From: Protula sp. h YS-2021 | Taxonomy: Eukaryota; Annelida; Polychaeta; Sabellida; Serpulidae | Assembly: GCA_949752745.1 (NCBI GenBank) | Contig: OX457024.1 | Span: 47,992,490 to 48,056,489 of the forward strand | Reading direction: 5' to 3' | DNA length: 64,000 nucleotides | Shown here: positions 33,045 through 44,655 of the stretch, in pieces | Layout: the number at the start of each line of letters is the position of its first letter | How positions within the stretch are numbered: the first letter of the stretch is position 1 | Notes under the pieces: model-generated | Told to the model about the DNA's origin: nothing | The model's input: the letters and a program-made list of their open reading frames with translations, nothing else | Database searches by the model: none | Made by a program: the position numbers and the translations under genes

Positions 33045-33646
33045 GCTATATCTCAGAAAGTATTTGTCATATAACTTTTTCCTTTGGCATATGGCTAGAA
33101 CGTATATTGAAGATGTGCAACGTTGTATTTTTGAAATTGGCCAAAAGTTCTCAAAAATACAACTTGTCAAAAATGGCTGTTTTTCATGAAAATTGGTTAG
33201 CACGGAGATAGATTAGATTTTGTCCAGATGCGTTCTCGGAAACTATTCGATCCAGCGTTCTGAAATTTTATGCAGTGAAAATATATATATTGTAGATGTG
33301 AAACATCGTATTATTTTTTAATTTGAATTTTTTTAGTATGAACCATGGTTAATGTGTGTTTAGAGAACCATTTAATTATTTAGCTATTATTATCTGGGTA
33401 AACTGAGCATCTTAGACCTGACTGTTATTGGTCTTTCAGTTTCTGATCACGCCCCCCATCCCCAGTAACGGGATTATATAGTCATTAGATTGACCGTCTG
33501 TCCACTGGCTTGTCCAGGCTGCATCTATGAAACTATAGCACAGGATTGTTTTGAAATTTCACACACGAAAAGGGCAAACATTGAAGGCGTATTTTCTTTT
33601 TTTCGGATTTATCAAAATGACAGTATTTTTCGGTTACTGGAACATC

Positions 33647-33889
33647 AGAGCAGCCTCGCTGGCCTAGTGGTTAGAGTGTCCGCCTCGAGACTGGAAGATC
33701 GTTGGTTCAAACCCCGATCGGGTCATACCTTAGACTTTAAAATTGGGATTCCTCCTTGCTACCCTGTGAGGCACTCCACATATAAGGGTTAGAAGGAGGG
33801 CTGGAATGCCCCATTTCAGTATAATGTGGCAGGGGGATCCCGATATGGCCATAGCAGTTGAAAGGGATCTAAAGAACAATAAATTACAA
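33647..33889 (+). mobile_element. tRNA-derived SINE with perfect 12-bp target duplication
   Basis: The head CTCGCTGGCCTAGTGGTTAG contains box A, and GTTGGTTCAAACCCC at 33701-33715 contains box B. The direct repeat TACTGGAACATC flanks it at 33635-33646 and 33890-33901, so the body is 243 bp. A tRNA-unrelated part follows (GACTTTAAAATTGGGATTCC, TCAGTATAATGTGGCAGG). This type of SINE is common in lophotrochozoan genomes. The intact duplication suggests a recent insertion. Confidence 0.92.
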
Positions 33890-34342
33890 TACTGGAACAT
33901 CGTATTTTCGACACCGTATCTAGGCTAGGTCTCCAAAACTCTTCTATTTCAGATAAGGATAAAGCACATATGGGAGGTGTGCAAGGTCTTTTTTCCGATT
34001 CATGAAAAATTGTAAAAAAAAAAAAACACAGTGTTTTGAAGTTTGGTAAAACTTCTCGTTTGACATAATTTAGTCTGCGAAACGGAACGGCCTTGGAGAC
34101 ACAGTCTTCCAGGCTGTGTCTCGAAAACTGTCGTTCTGATTTTTCTTTTAAAACTTCAGTTAAAAGTTGCCAGAGTGGATTATTTTTTATTAAAAAATAG
34201 CTTTTGTTGAAATTTTAAAATTACAAACCTGTTAAAAGTGTGAAAGGCGTAATGAAAGTGGCAGTAATAGCAAACCAGTTTTGACACGTATATCGTAGGT
34301 CATCCATGTTACACGGGGGATCGTGTCTCTCTGAGGCTCTAG

Positions 34343-34671
34343 TTATAGCATGAAATCAGAAAGTTCATTTCGTTGTACCTCTCAGAAAGTTTATTTCGAT
34401 GTACACCCCACTCGACTCCTCCCAGCCGGACGCCCAACTTCCGGAACGTATTAGGATATTGCTTACGTTAGAACAACTATCACTGTAATTGTTAGCGCTA
34501 AAAATCACATAATTTTTTGCCATAGATTTGTAGTTTTCTTCATCAGCAAATAAACATGTTGATATGTTGACCTATTGTGAAATGTTGACCTTCAGGTTCA
34601 CTGCAAAATTAATATCTGCTGAATGTCAACAGTAGTAGCAACCTTAACCACAGCATCCTCGATAATGTCGC
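34343..34671. other. Nothing recognised
   Basis: No gene or repeat signal. Confidence 0.3.
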
Positions 34672-34750
34672 TGAGCTAACTGCCGCTGAGCTGACTGGCG
34701 CTGAACTGACTAGCGCTCAGCTGACTGGCGCTAAGCTAACTGGCGCCGGA
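34672..34750. repeat. 15-bp minisatellite
   Basis: About five copies of GCTGAGCTGACTGGC with variants. Confidence 0.8.
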
Positions 34751-34864
34751 CAGACTGTTGTACACACGAAAAATTCAGTTAACACGGCTAACGATAGTTG
34801 TGTGCACAGTGAACAAAGCTCATGGCGGTCCCTATTGATAAGTGCCTGTGTGAAAAAAAAACAT

Positions 34865-35045
34865 GGAGTTGTTATAAAGCAGATGACCTCTCAGAGATCT
34901 ATCTGTTATGTAAAACACAGAGTGACTGGATAGTTCTAGTTACCTAGCCGTACTGTGCATACCTCGGTGATGAGTATTCTTGCACATTGGTCCAAAGGTG
35001 CATCTGAGTGTCCAAGTCACTGCCACAGCTCACTGCCAATCAGAT
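34865..35045 (+). repeat. Unsplit copy of the dispersed repeat interrupted at 1926-3297
   Basis: The left part (GTTATAAAGCAGATGACC) and the right part (CTAGCCGTACTGTGCATACC) are only about 25 bases apart here, whereas 1.37 kb of LINE separates them near the window start. This is the empty-site paralogue of that insertion. Confidence 0.7.
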
Positions 35046-36439
35046 TGGTCAAGAGTGACACGTAAACATCTGGTCAGCATCTGGACAGTCTCTTTGATCT
35101 CGAATAGCTAGGTTTAAAAGAATACATGGAAACATTATGGATATTTTTATGAAGGGGTTAAAAGGTCTTTTCTTACGAAAATAACGAATTATTCAGTTTC
35201 ACATTAATTCAACTTTCAGATTACAATATATAGCCCCAAATTTGAGTCCGTCAAAATAAGGGTCTGAATTGATGAAGGGCTGTCATAATTAGTCGGATAG
35301 GTTCACGTATCTGACTAGAAGCCATAGTGCACGCTTTGGCACGAAGCCACTGGAACTTTTACTGCTCACATGTTTCACTCGTAAATTATCTTAAATGGAC
35401 AAAACATTCTTTTCCTATTAAGGTAGTTTAAATTGTTGGTAGAATTATAGTTATCCACGGGTATTAATAGATATCTTTAACAGTCCAATGCTTGTTTCGA
35501 TTCCTGCTGTCCTTAATAACATTGTAAAACCCAGTAAACATTGCAAGGTAGAAAATGTCTGTCTCCATTCCTGAATTGAATTAGATTTTATTGGGACTGG
35601 CTATAACTCGCGTGTACGAGGCTGCATGGTCAAACGGAGATATGATATTGCACTGCGGATTTTGTTTATACTTTGTTGTGGTTTGTATGATAACGCGAGA
35701 TGCTTCTTCTGGAACAAGGCGCACTTGGAGGTTTTTATTTGTCGGTGTATGGGCACAACTTGCAGTGCCAATCTCGTGGTTCATGTGCCGCTTCAATTCC
35801 TCTTCAACATCCTTTTGTTGTAAGAAAATGTCGTTATTGTCCCTGGAAGCATTCGAGAACGGATAGCACAGTGTAAATATTGTGAAATGTCACAAACGTG
35901 TGCATTCTTCTGATTTGATTTTAGTCTTTGAGCTCGGGTTCCACTTGATTAATTGAACGACACCGCGAAAATGAAAACAACTTACAGCTTATTTCTAACA
36001 TTATAAATTGTCTATAACGTTCTATAATAACACGACCTGAAAAGAATGTTGTTGCATAATCTCCGCCAGGCCTTCTCTTTATAACACAATGTCTGAAGTA
36101 GATGTTATTTTAATTTTAAGCTTCGCTCTTACATTTTACATTATCACGAAATGTTGGAAACTGGTGCTGTAGCGCCAAGGTAATGTGTCCCCTTTGGAAT
36201 GCAAGGATTCGGTATTTCAAACCCAGCTATGGATGCAGACTAGAACCGCATTTCGCAAGCGAAATCTACAGCACTTAAAAACATTAAAAGTTAAAAATAT
36301 TTCTTTGAACGGCTTATTATTGCTTGAACAACAAGAAGTTTTTTCACAAGACGCATAGTCTGTAATACAACAAAGTGGACAGCTTATGGCGCAGTGCGTA
36401 TGGGCCTTTGAGGTTCATCTGCATGGTTATGTTGGCTCA
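35046..36439. other. Nothing recognised
   Basis: Overlapping frames at 35581-35866 lie on both strands and have no motif. AACCCAGTAAACATTGCAAG at about 35527 resembles a MITE end but has no partner. Confidence 0.3.
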
Positions 36440-36720
36440 ACGGCTTTATTGATTGATCGGACTAGCACTTCTCTATTCGGGTAGAGCTCGCGTCACGCCC
36501 ATAAGTTGTGCTGTTTTGCTCAACCGTAACTATGCTTTTAAATGTACTGTATTTATTTATTCTAAAATCAGCTGTGTTCACATGGCTTTTTGAGCATGAA
36601 AACAAAATCGTAGACGGAAAAAAGGCGGGATGCACATCCTCTGATCAAGTTCTACATAAGTACAAAGTTTTGTGGTCCTAGGGCCTGTAGTGTTAGAAAA
36701 GAAGCTGAGACAAGAAAATG
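36440..36720 (+). repeat. Dispersed repeat, copy 2
   Basis: Direct partner of 32140-32430; see there for shared words. Confidence 0.65.
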
Positions 36721-37335
36721 AATTTTACTTTCAAGAAAAAAAGCACCAACGGCTACCCGCACAAGTTCATATAAGCCTTGACCAAGCCAAAGACTTGTCA
36801 AGTGTTAGATATGCTGTCCTTGCAAACCGGTGTTTGTTCCCCTTCATAGCAAGAGAGATCAATAGGAATCTATGAGCTTGGGCAATATTCAAATAACTTG
36901 TAGTTTTAAAATCGTACTATTCTCCGCTCGCCCTCTTGGTTTCCTACTTTGTCGCCTGGTACGAAAGTTCAGTTCGGATGGCATAATGTATTTGCTTCAA
37001 ACTTTTACGAGTAAGAGTGGCTGTCTGAGATATAGCAAAGTTAGTCACCTGGTCCGTAAGTTGGTCGCGAAGGCTTAAATGCTGACACCCACCCATCACC
37101 CTCCATCGTATGTCCCCGATTGTAGGAATAAAGCTGCCATGTCGTAATGCCCCTCCATTTTCCAAGATTAGGACTTTTACGAAAACCTTTGTCTATAATG
37201 TTGTTGTTTTTTAGTTAAGCGTTATGTGCTGCCGTTGTTACATACGCATTGCGTATGTAAGCCAATAAAATAGAAGAACCTGAAGGAACTGTTTTTTTAC
37301 TCTGCAGTACCTTCCATTGAACCTTTCAAGTTTAA
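36721..37335. other. Nothing recognised
   Basis: Frames at 36672-37078 show no family motif. Confidence 0.3.
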
Positions 37336-37339
37336 TTAA

Positions 37340-38050
37340 AGTTTTTGAAAATTACCCAGTAATTGAGACGTGTAACGGTGATTCAGAAAGGCGAGTGACG
37401 TCCTTACGTCAAAATTTTTTATCCGAGAATGTTCAACTTAGTGGAATTGTTGGTTGGTAGCTGCGAGAGATTCCTTCAGTTTCTATCACGAGTGGAACTA
37501 ACGAGTGCATTGTATATATGTATATACATCTCGATAACTCGATAACGGAAAGTCGTATCCACTTCAAATTTTATGTGGGTATTCCTTTGTTCAATTTCTG
37601 ACGGATGTGGCGATATTAAGAAAGGCGTATGACCTCATTAGGGCAAAATATTGTGTGTAAGATTTCTCAGCCGCTGAACATCGAAGAAAATTTTAACTTT
37701 ATGGGGTTTTCGCTTGGTGGGTCGGAAAGATCCTGTCAAATTTTGTCGCGAGTAGAACGAACGAAAACGGCACATGGCCACATCACATAAGATATGCATA
37801 TAATTTGAACAAGATGGGTATTGCTTGGATCAGTCGGACGGCTGTTTGAACTTTTGACGTGTGTAGTGAAATAAAGAAAGGCCTCGTTATGTGGAACGTT
37901 ATCTTTTACGCACAGTATCTCGATAGCAGAAAGTGTGATTGACTTCAAAGTTGATGTAGTTATTCCTTGGATAAGTAGCAGGGTTTTTGTTAAATGTTTA
38001 ACTCCGATAGAAAATTAAGTGTTTGTGCATTCTTTAGACTCCTTGAAAAC
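37340..38050 (+). mobile_element. Fragment of the CRE-type element: core units plus B module
   Basis: Two diverged core units (ATCTCGATAACGGAAAGTCG, TTCTCAGCCGCTGAACATCG, CGCGAGTAGAACGAACGA) are followed by the B module (AACTCCGATAGAAAATTAAG, GTGCATTCTTTAGACTCC), as at 40.5-40.9 kb. The CRE palindromes of intact units are mutated here (GTATGACCTCATTAGG). It abuts an opposite-strand fragment at 38059. Confidence 0.65.
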
Positions 38051-38058
38051 AGTTGTAA

Positions 38059-38965
38059 CTAGAGCGGTCAGTGCACACAAAACATAAGAGTACGGCTTAT
38101 ATCACACACTTTCAATCGACACCTATTAAATGTCTCCCCGACTAAACCGTCTCACCAGTAACCATTTTCCATTTTCCAGCGACAGTATTATTTGAACAAG
38201 TGTGTACTATTTTCAGAATAATAAAAAATTTTTCCTTATATACGTGAATCCCATGTATCCAGTAGTTATGTTGTGTATCACCTTTGTCCAATTTTTGAAG
38301 CCGGGTGTTGTACGTAATTTAGTTTTTGGGTATTTCATTCCTCTTTTTTTACACAAGTTTAGGCTCAGGTGTTTTATCTTGGTCTAGGAGTTGGTCACTA
38401 AAGAGGTTTTACTGAACGTCCTTTTTATATATCCCGGTATTGAAGTTGGTCATTACAGTGCAGTAGTTTTACTTTACGTACTTTGTTTATTCAGGTCTGA
38501 AAGGTGGTCAAGAACGCAGGTTTTACCAGACGTCATGTTTTCCGAAACTGGAAGTTGGTCACTACAAACAGGTTTTACTTAACGTTTTTTTATACCTTGA
38601 ATGTGGCTGTTACAAATAGGTTTACCGAAACAGCTTTTGTTTTGCTAGCCTTAACCAACCCCCTCCCCCAGCTGTCTAATTCAGGTACGACTCTAAAGGC
38701 AACCCTAACCATTTTAGCCAGCTGTACGGTAAAGGTTTGTGTAGTTAAAGCCATAAGGTATACCTTGTCTTCGCACACTCCCATCGGTCAAAAAGCTCTA
38801 GAAAGACATTCTGTGCCACACATAACTGTGCCACACAAGACCCACCTTCGTGGGTCAGTAAGGGAAGGCATTTTGGTGTTAAAATAGTGCTTGTCATAAC
38901 ACAATGTATTAGATGACCCACTTTAAAAGTGAAAGCTAGTTCCAGGTAATACACAAACATTGTGA
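38059..38965 (-). mobile_element. CRE-type element 3' half on the minus strand (D-E-F-CTCTAG)
   Basis: On the minus strand the order is D (TTCACTTTTAAAGTGGGTCA to ACCTTGTCTTC inverse), then E minisatellite units (38390-38620), then F (GTTTAGTCGGGGAGACAT inverse at about 38130-38150), then CTCTAG at 38064-38059. The order is the same as on the plus strand at 41.2-42.04 kb. Confidence 0.65.
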
Positions 38966-39203
38966 GCCGTTACGTAATTACTCCCACATGTGAAATAGCT
39001 TGGCAGCAAAATGAAAACACGCTAATAGCTATAAGTGCTAATAGCTAATAGCTGTAACACACAAAAGGCCAATCACACGAAATCTAAGATGCGATCGGTA
39101 ATTGTAAAACTAATGTTTTCAAGTATGTCTAAAGAATGAAGGAACATTGCAAAATCTTCTGGAAAACGCTGAAATCCAAGTCGTAGTTAACAACTGTCCT
39201 TAA

Positions 39204-39279
39204 TTATGTCTCCCCGACCAAGGGGAGACATATAGTGTTTGTACGTTCTGTGTGTGTGTATGTGTGTACGTGTGTGTGT

Positions 39280-39311
<32 letters not shown>

Positions 39312-42044
39312 CAGTCTGTTGTGAACAAAGTGTTGTGTGCAAGATATCTCGAGAACGAAACGTCGGATCGACTTCAAACTTGATCGAATTATTCCTTGTT
39401 AAGGTCGGACGGTTCTATCAACTTTTGACGCATGTCACGTGATTAGGGCAAGAGTATGACGTCATTACGTAAAAATCTTGTGTGCGAAATTTCTCAGCCG
39501 CTGAACATCGGAGAAAGTTGAAACTTGGTGGGATTGTTGCTTGGTTGGTCCGAAAGACTCTGTAAATTTTTTTCGCGAGTAGAACGAACGAATGCGGCGT
39601 ATGACGTCATCACGCAGAATATGTATATATTTTGAACAAGATCTTGTGTGCAAAATATCTCGATAACGGGAAGTCCTATCGACTCCAAATTTTATATCAA
39701 TATTCCTTGAATCAGTCGGCGGGCTCTATCAATTTTTAGCGCATGTCAGGTGATTAAGGCAGGCGTATGACGTCATTACGTAAAAATCTTGTGTGCGAAA
39801 TTTTTCAGCCGCTGAACATCGGAGAAAGTTGAAACTTGGTGGGATTGTTGCTTGGTTGGTCCGAAAGACCCTATATATTTTTTTCGCGAGTAGAACGAAC
39901 GAATGCGGCATATGACGTCATCACGTAAAATATGTACATATTATAAACAGGGTCTTGTGTGCAAAATATCTCGATAACGGAAAGTCCTATCGACTTCAAA
40001 TTTTGCATAGATATTCTTTGGATCAGTCGGACGGTTCTGTCAACTTTTTACGCATGTCACCTGATTAGGGCAGGTGTATGACGTCATTACATAAAAATCT
40101 TATGTGCCAAATTTCTCAGCTACTGAACATCGGAGAAAGTTGAAACTTGGTGGGATTGTTGCTTGTTAGGTCCGAAAGACTCTATAGGATTTTTTCGCGA
40201 GTAGAACGAACGAATGCGGCGTATGACGTCATCACGTAAAATATGTTTTATTTTATAAACAAGGTCTTGTGTGCAAAATATCTCGATAACGGGAAGTCCT
40301 ATCGACTTCAAATTTTATATGAATATTCCTTGGGTCAGCCGGACTGTTCTGTCAATTTTTGGCGTGTCACGTGATTAGGGCGGGTGTATGACGTCATTGC
40401 GTAAAAATCTTGTGTGCGAAATTTCTCAGCTGCTGGACGCCGGAGAAAGGTGAAACTTTGGATTATTGCTTGGTAGGTCCGAAAGAAAGAACGAATGAAA
40501 GCGGCGTATGACGTCATCGCGTAAAATGTGTATATTTTGAACCAGATCTTTTATGCATAATATCTCGATAACGGAAAGTCATATCGACTTAAAATTTTAT
40601 ATGGATATTCCTTGATTCAGTCAGACGACTGTTTCAACTTTTGACAGGTAAAAAGTTATCAGTTCTTAAGCAAAACATCTCGACATAGGAAAGTCGGATC
40701 GACTTTAAATTTGGTGTAGTTATTCCTCGAATAGGTCACACGGTTTTATTAAACATTATTGAACTCGTATAGAAAATCAAGAAAGGTGCATAACGTCAAC
40801 AGCCCCCCCCCCCCCCACCCTAACCTCCCCATTTTTGGCTGCTTTGTTATCTATGCATGGGTGTTAACTGCGCTGGGGATTTCGGAAGATTTTCCCGAAG
40901 ATTCTCTAGTGTTCCTGCATTCTTTAGAAAGCTTCAAAACAGTAACAGCATTATTGTCGGTCCATTGCTATTTGTTATTGCCTGAAATTGAAGTTTTTGT
41001 GCATTTCTCATCTGTGGTTGTTACGTAACGTGCCACTCAGTCAGGGGTCAGTGTCAGTTGCGGTGCATGATGGATCGTTATCTACGAGATCATGGAATGC
41101 TATTGTCATATTAAAGCTCTAAGCAGCTCTAGCTATTGATTTTTTTTCGCCGCATACTTGATTAGGTTACCAAGATGTGCTATATATAGGAGCCATGCTG
41201 TATCGATTAGCATTGTGTGCAGAAGCATTTTTCGCTATTAAATTGGGTCGTCTGATATCTTGTGTTATGAGGAGCAGCTCACCATTTTGCCTACGAAATG
41301 CCTCCCCCTTCTCCCACCGAGGTGGGTCATCTCTGATGCGCAGTTATGAAGAATGCCTTGCTAGTGCTATTTGGCCGATGGGAATGTGCGAAGACAAGGT
41401 AGTCTATCATGGCTATAACTACACTTAGGGTACAGACTGTTACCGTTGCCTTGGGTAAAAGGGTTAGAGTTGTGTTTATAGTCGGACCTACAGTAAATAG
41501 CTGAGGGGCGGGGGGGGGGGGGGGGCGTGTGGAGGATGATGGTCAGCAAAAAAAAAAAAAAAAATCCCGACCACCTTCAAACCCGGATAAAAAGATGTAA
41601 GGTAAGAACCGTTTGTCGTGACCCCTTCCACATTCAGGTAAAAAGACGTACGGTAAAACCTGCCTGTCTTGACCACCTTTCAGACCCGGATAAAAATGTA
41701 ACGTACAGTAAAACTGCTATAGCGACCAGGATCTGGATAAGAGAGGCCTACAGTAAAACCCGTTTTAGCGACCACCTTTCAGACTCCGATGAAAAAAGAT
41801 GCTCATTTATATCTGTTTTAGTGACCACCATCTGTTTGGTTTATTTTATGATTTTTACAATGAATGAAGGTTATGTTTGCAGAAATGAATATTTTGTTTC
41901 AGTTTGAGGGGGTAGGGGGGTCATGGGTTTGGTCGGGGAGACATTTGTTTTTGTTCACAAAAACAAGAAACTTCAGTAGGTATCGATTGAAAGTGTGTAA
42001 TATAAGCCTGCACTCTTATGTTTTGTGTGCACTGGCCGCTCTAG
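39204..42044 (+). mobile_element. Most complete CRE-type pearl/Helentron-like element (2.84 kb)
   Basis: The start is TTATGTCTCCCCGACCAAG, with the hairpin GTCTCCCC-GACCAA-GGGGAGAC at 39209-39230, then a (GT)n tract (39247-39310). About four and a half core units of 311 bp run from 39340 to 40620. Each unit is a dimer of related halves ('CTTGTGTGCAAAATATCTCGA' and 'CTTGTGTGCGAAATTTCTCAG'), and each half ends in TATGACGTCAT. Then come module B (40700-40950), C (41020-41090), D (41200-41450), E, a ~50-bp minisatellite (41570-41830), and F (41835-42044). F contains GTCGGGGAGACAT, the inverse of the 5' end, about 115 bases before the terminal CTCTAG (42039-42044). No protein is encoded; frames inside follow the repeats. 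Confidence 0.72.
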
Positions 42045-42129
42045 TTAACAAAAGAGCCGGGAAAAGGGGGAAGCGGGGTTGCGGAGAGGGGGTGGAGCAG
42101 AAAGTCGATTGGATTTTCTGCTATCGAGA

Positions 42130-43352
42130 CATTTTTACCCAATGATCCGGGTACATTTGACAGAATCTTTCGGACCTACCAAGCAAAATTTCCACCCAGT
42201 TTCAACTTTATCCAATGTTCAGCGGCTGCGAAATGTACACATATAAGATTTCAACGTAATGACGTCATACGCCTTTCTTGATTTCTACACCCTTCAGAAG
42301 TTGATAGAACCGTCCATACGACTTTCCGTTATCAAAATATTTTGTACACCAGATCTTATCCAAATTATGTGCATATTTTACGTGATGACGTCATACGCCG
42401 CACCTACTGGTACTCGGATAAAATTCCACAGAATCTTTCGGACCTACCAAGCAACACTCCCACCAAGTTTGAACTTTCTCCCATGTTTAGCGGCCCATAA
42501 ATTTCGCATATACGATATTTATGTAATGACGTCATACGCCTTCTGTTATAACGTAACGCGTCAAAAGTTGATAGAACAGTCAGACCTACCCAAGGAATGA
42601 AAAAGTCAAGTTTGAAGTCGATCCGATATTTCGTTCTCGAGATATCTTGCACACAAGATCGTGTTCAAAATATAAACATATTTTACGTGATGATGTCATA
42701 CGCCGCACTCGTTATACTGGCGACAAAATTGACAGCAGCTTCCTAACCTACCAAGCAACAATCTCACCAAGTTTGAACTTTCTCCGATGTTCAGCGGCAG
42801 AGAAATTTTGCGCACAAAATTTTTACATAATGACGTCACACACCTCCTGTTATAGTGTGATGTTCGTCAAAAGCTGACAGAAGCATCCGACTTACCCAAG
42901 GGACGAACGGATCAAGTTTGAAGTCGAACCGACACTTCGTTCTTGAGATATCTTGCACACAAGGTCGTGTTCCAAATATGTAAATATTTTACGCGATGAC
43001 GTAACTCGTACACAAGCGATAAAATTTCATAGCCGCTTTCGGACCTACCGTACCAAGCAACAATCCCACCACGTCTGAACTTTCTCCGATGTTTAGCGAC
43101 AGAGAAATTTGCACACGAGATTTTTGCGTAATGACGTCATATGTCTTCCATTATAATGTAACGTGCGTCAGAAGATGATAGAACCGTCCGACCTACCCAA
43201 GGAATGAACAGGTCAAGTTTGAAGTCGATCCAGCTTTTCGTTCTCGAGATATCAGCCACACAACATTTGTTCACAACAGACTGACACACAGACACACACA
43301 CACGCACACACATACACAATCACAGCACGTACACTTGGTCGGGGAGACATAA
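42130..43352 (-). mobile_element. Second CRE-type element 5' half, opposite strand
   Basis: On the minus strand from 43352: TTATGTCTCCCCGACCAAG, a (GT)n-like tract (43270-43320), then four diverged core units with the same two-half organisation. It stops near 42130, close to the 3' end of the plus-strand copy. With 39204 it forms a 19-bp perfect inverted pair flanked by TAA (39201-39203 and 43353-43355), so the 4.15-kb block can also be read as one foldback unit. Confidence 0.65.
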
Positions 43353-43399
43353 TAATATCGATCCATTTCTTACATTGCATGTGATTGACCTTTTTGACC

Positions 43400-43992
43400 A
43401 TCTACAGCTATTACGTAAAATGTCACTCAACCAGAGGTCAATGTCAGTTGTGATGCATTGTGAAGTGGTTATCTGTTAAGGAAGAACGTATTTCTAACAA
43501 CAACCTTCAGGACCCGGATAAAAAGATGTAAAGTAAAACCTGTTTATCGTGACCCATTCCAGAATTGAATAAAAAGACGTGCGGTAAAACCTGCCTGTCT
43601 TGACTAGCTTCCAGACCCGGAGAAAAAATGTAACGTACAGTAATACTGCAGCAGTGACCAACTTGCAGACCCGGATACAAATGACGTGCAGTGAAACCCA
43701 TTTTGGCGACCACTTTCCATTCTCGGGTAAAAAAGGCCTACAGTAAAATCTGTTTTAGTTGAAGCCATATATTTTTGTTTCTTTTCGAATTTTTGACAAT
43801 GAATTATAATTATGTTTGCAGAAATAAATCCTTTATATCAGTAATAAGAAAAAAGAAAAATGATTATTTGTTAATTCTGGGTTTAGGCGGGGAGACGTTT
43901 GTTTTTGTTCACAAAACAGGAAAACCTAATACGTGTCGATTGAAAATGTGTAATAGAAGCCCGTACTTGTATTTTGTTTGCGCTGGGCGCTC
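43400..43992 (+). mobile_element. CRE-type element fragment: C, E and F modules
   Basis: C (AATGTCACTCAACCAGAGGTC) at about 43420, E units (43500-43760), and F (AATTATAATTATGTTTGCAG, GGCGGGGAGACG, CGATTGAAAATGTGTAATAG) ending GCGCTCTAATTC. The terminal CTCTAG is mutated to CTCTAA at 43987-43992. D is missing. Confidence 0.65.
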
Positions 43993-44655
43993 TAATTCTT
44001 TTTAGGAATCCTCCGTTTGCGCCCGGAAAAAGTCTTATGTGTAGGATTTGCTGTATACGGAATGGGTTGTCAGGTTGTGGTAATGTAGGTCAGAGAAGAC
44101 GTTTTGAATCACTGTGTGAGGGGATTAGTAGTGGCCAGTCTAATGAAACGTTACCATATAATTACAGCCTAATCTTCTTTACTGCAAGTCTCTATACATA
44201 TATACATATATTCTTCGAGTATGGTAACAAGTTGAGGGAATGGGGAGGTTCTGCGGGGGGTATTTTCTCGGAGGATTTTCTCCGCCCATCTAAACTTAAG
44301 TTTTTATGATTAAGCTAATTTTGTTAACATATATACCTGTGCGTCATTTCACCCGGCATTCGGTGGTCGATATTTTATCAATAGCCTGATGCTCAACTTA
44401 AATCGAAGTTTGTCTGATAATAACACTCGATATGTGTCGGAAAAAAGGCAGACTGTGAATGAGGGCAATAATGGCGAATGAATTGTCCACAAGATAAATA
44501 TTCTCTTTGTGTATAGAAAGAAACATCCACTAAGAATAAGACAGCAAAGGATGAAGCTCAGTATAACGACGCCGTCCCTTGTGTTATATTGGTGGAAGGT
44601 TTCTCCTAAAATGATGTGTCACATTTGTAAGGTTGTTCGAGATATACAGGTGACA
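43993..44655. other. Nothing recognised between element fragments
   Basis: Short frames only. Confidence 0.3.

Larger units (their letters stand above)
32667..34342 (+). mobile_element. Pearl/Helentron-like element with 5' hairpin, subterminal inverted repeat and CTCTAG end
   Basis: The start is ATCCCC-CGTGTAACGA-GGGGAT (a hairpin), then GTCTGTCTGTCTG. The first 14 bases (ATCCCCCGTGTAAC, 32666-32679) recur inverted at 34308-34321, and the element ends 21 bases later with CTCTAG (34337-34342) followed by TT. A 5'-terminal repeat paired with a 3'-subterminal inverse and a CTAG end is the arrangement reported for Helentron-related elements. It is non-coding and contains a foldback MITE and a SINE. 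Confidence 0.65.

Noticed and set aside
33650..33722. tRNA gene on the plus strand
   Set aside because: Same reasoning: it is the head of a 243-bp SINE with a perfect 12-bp duplication.
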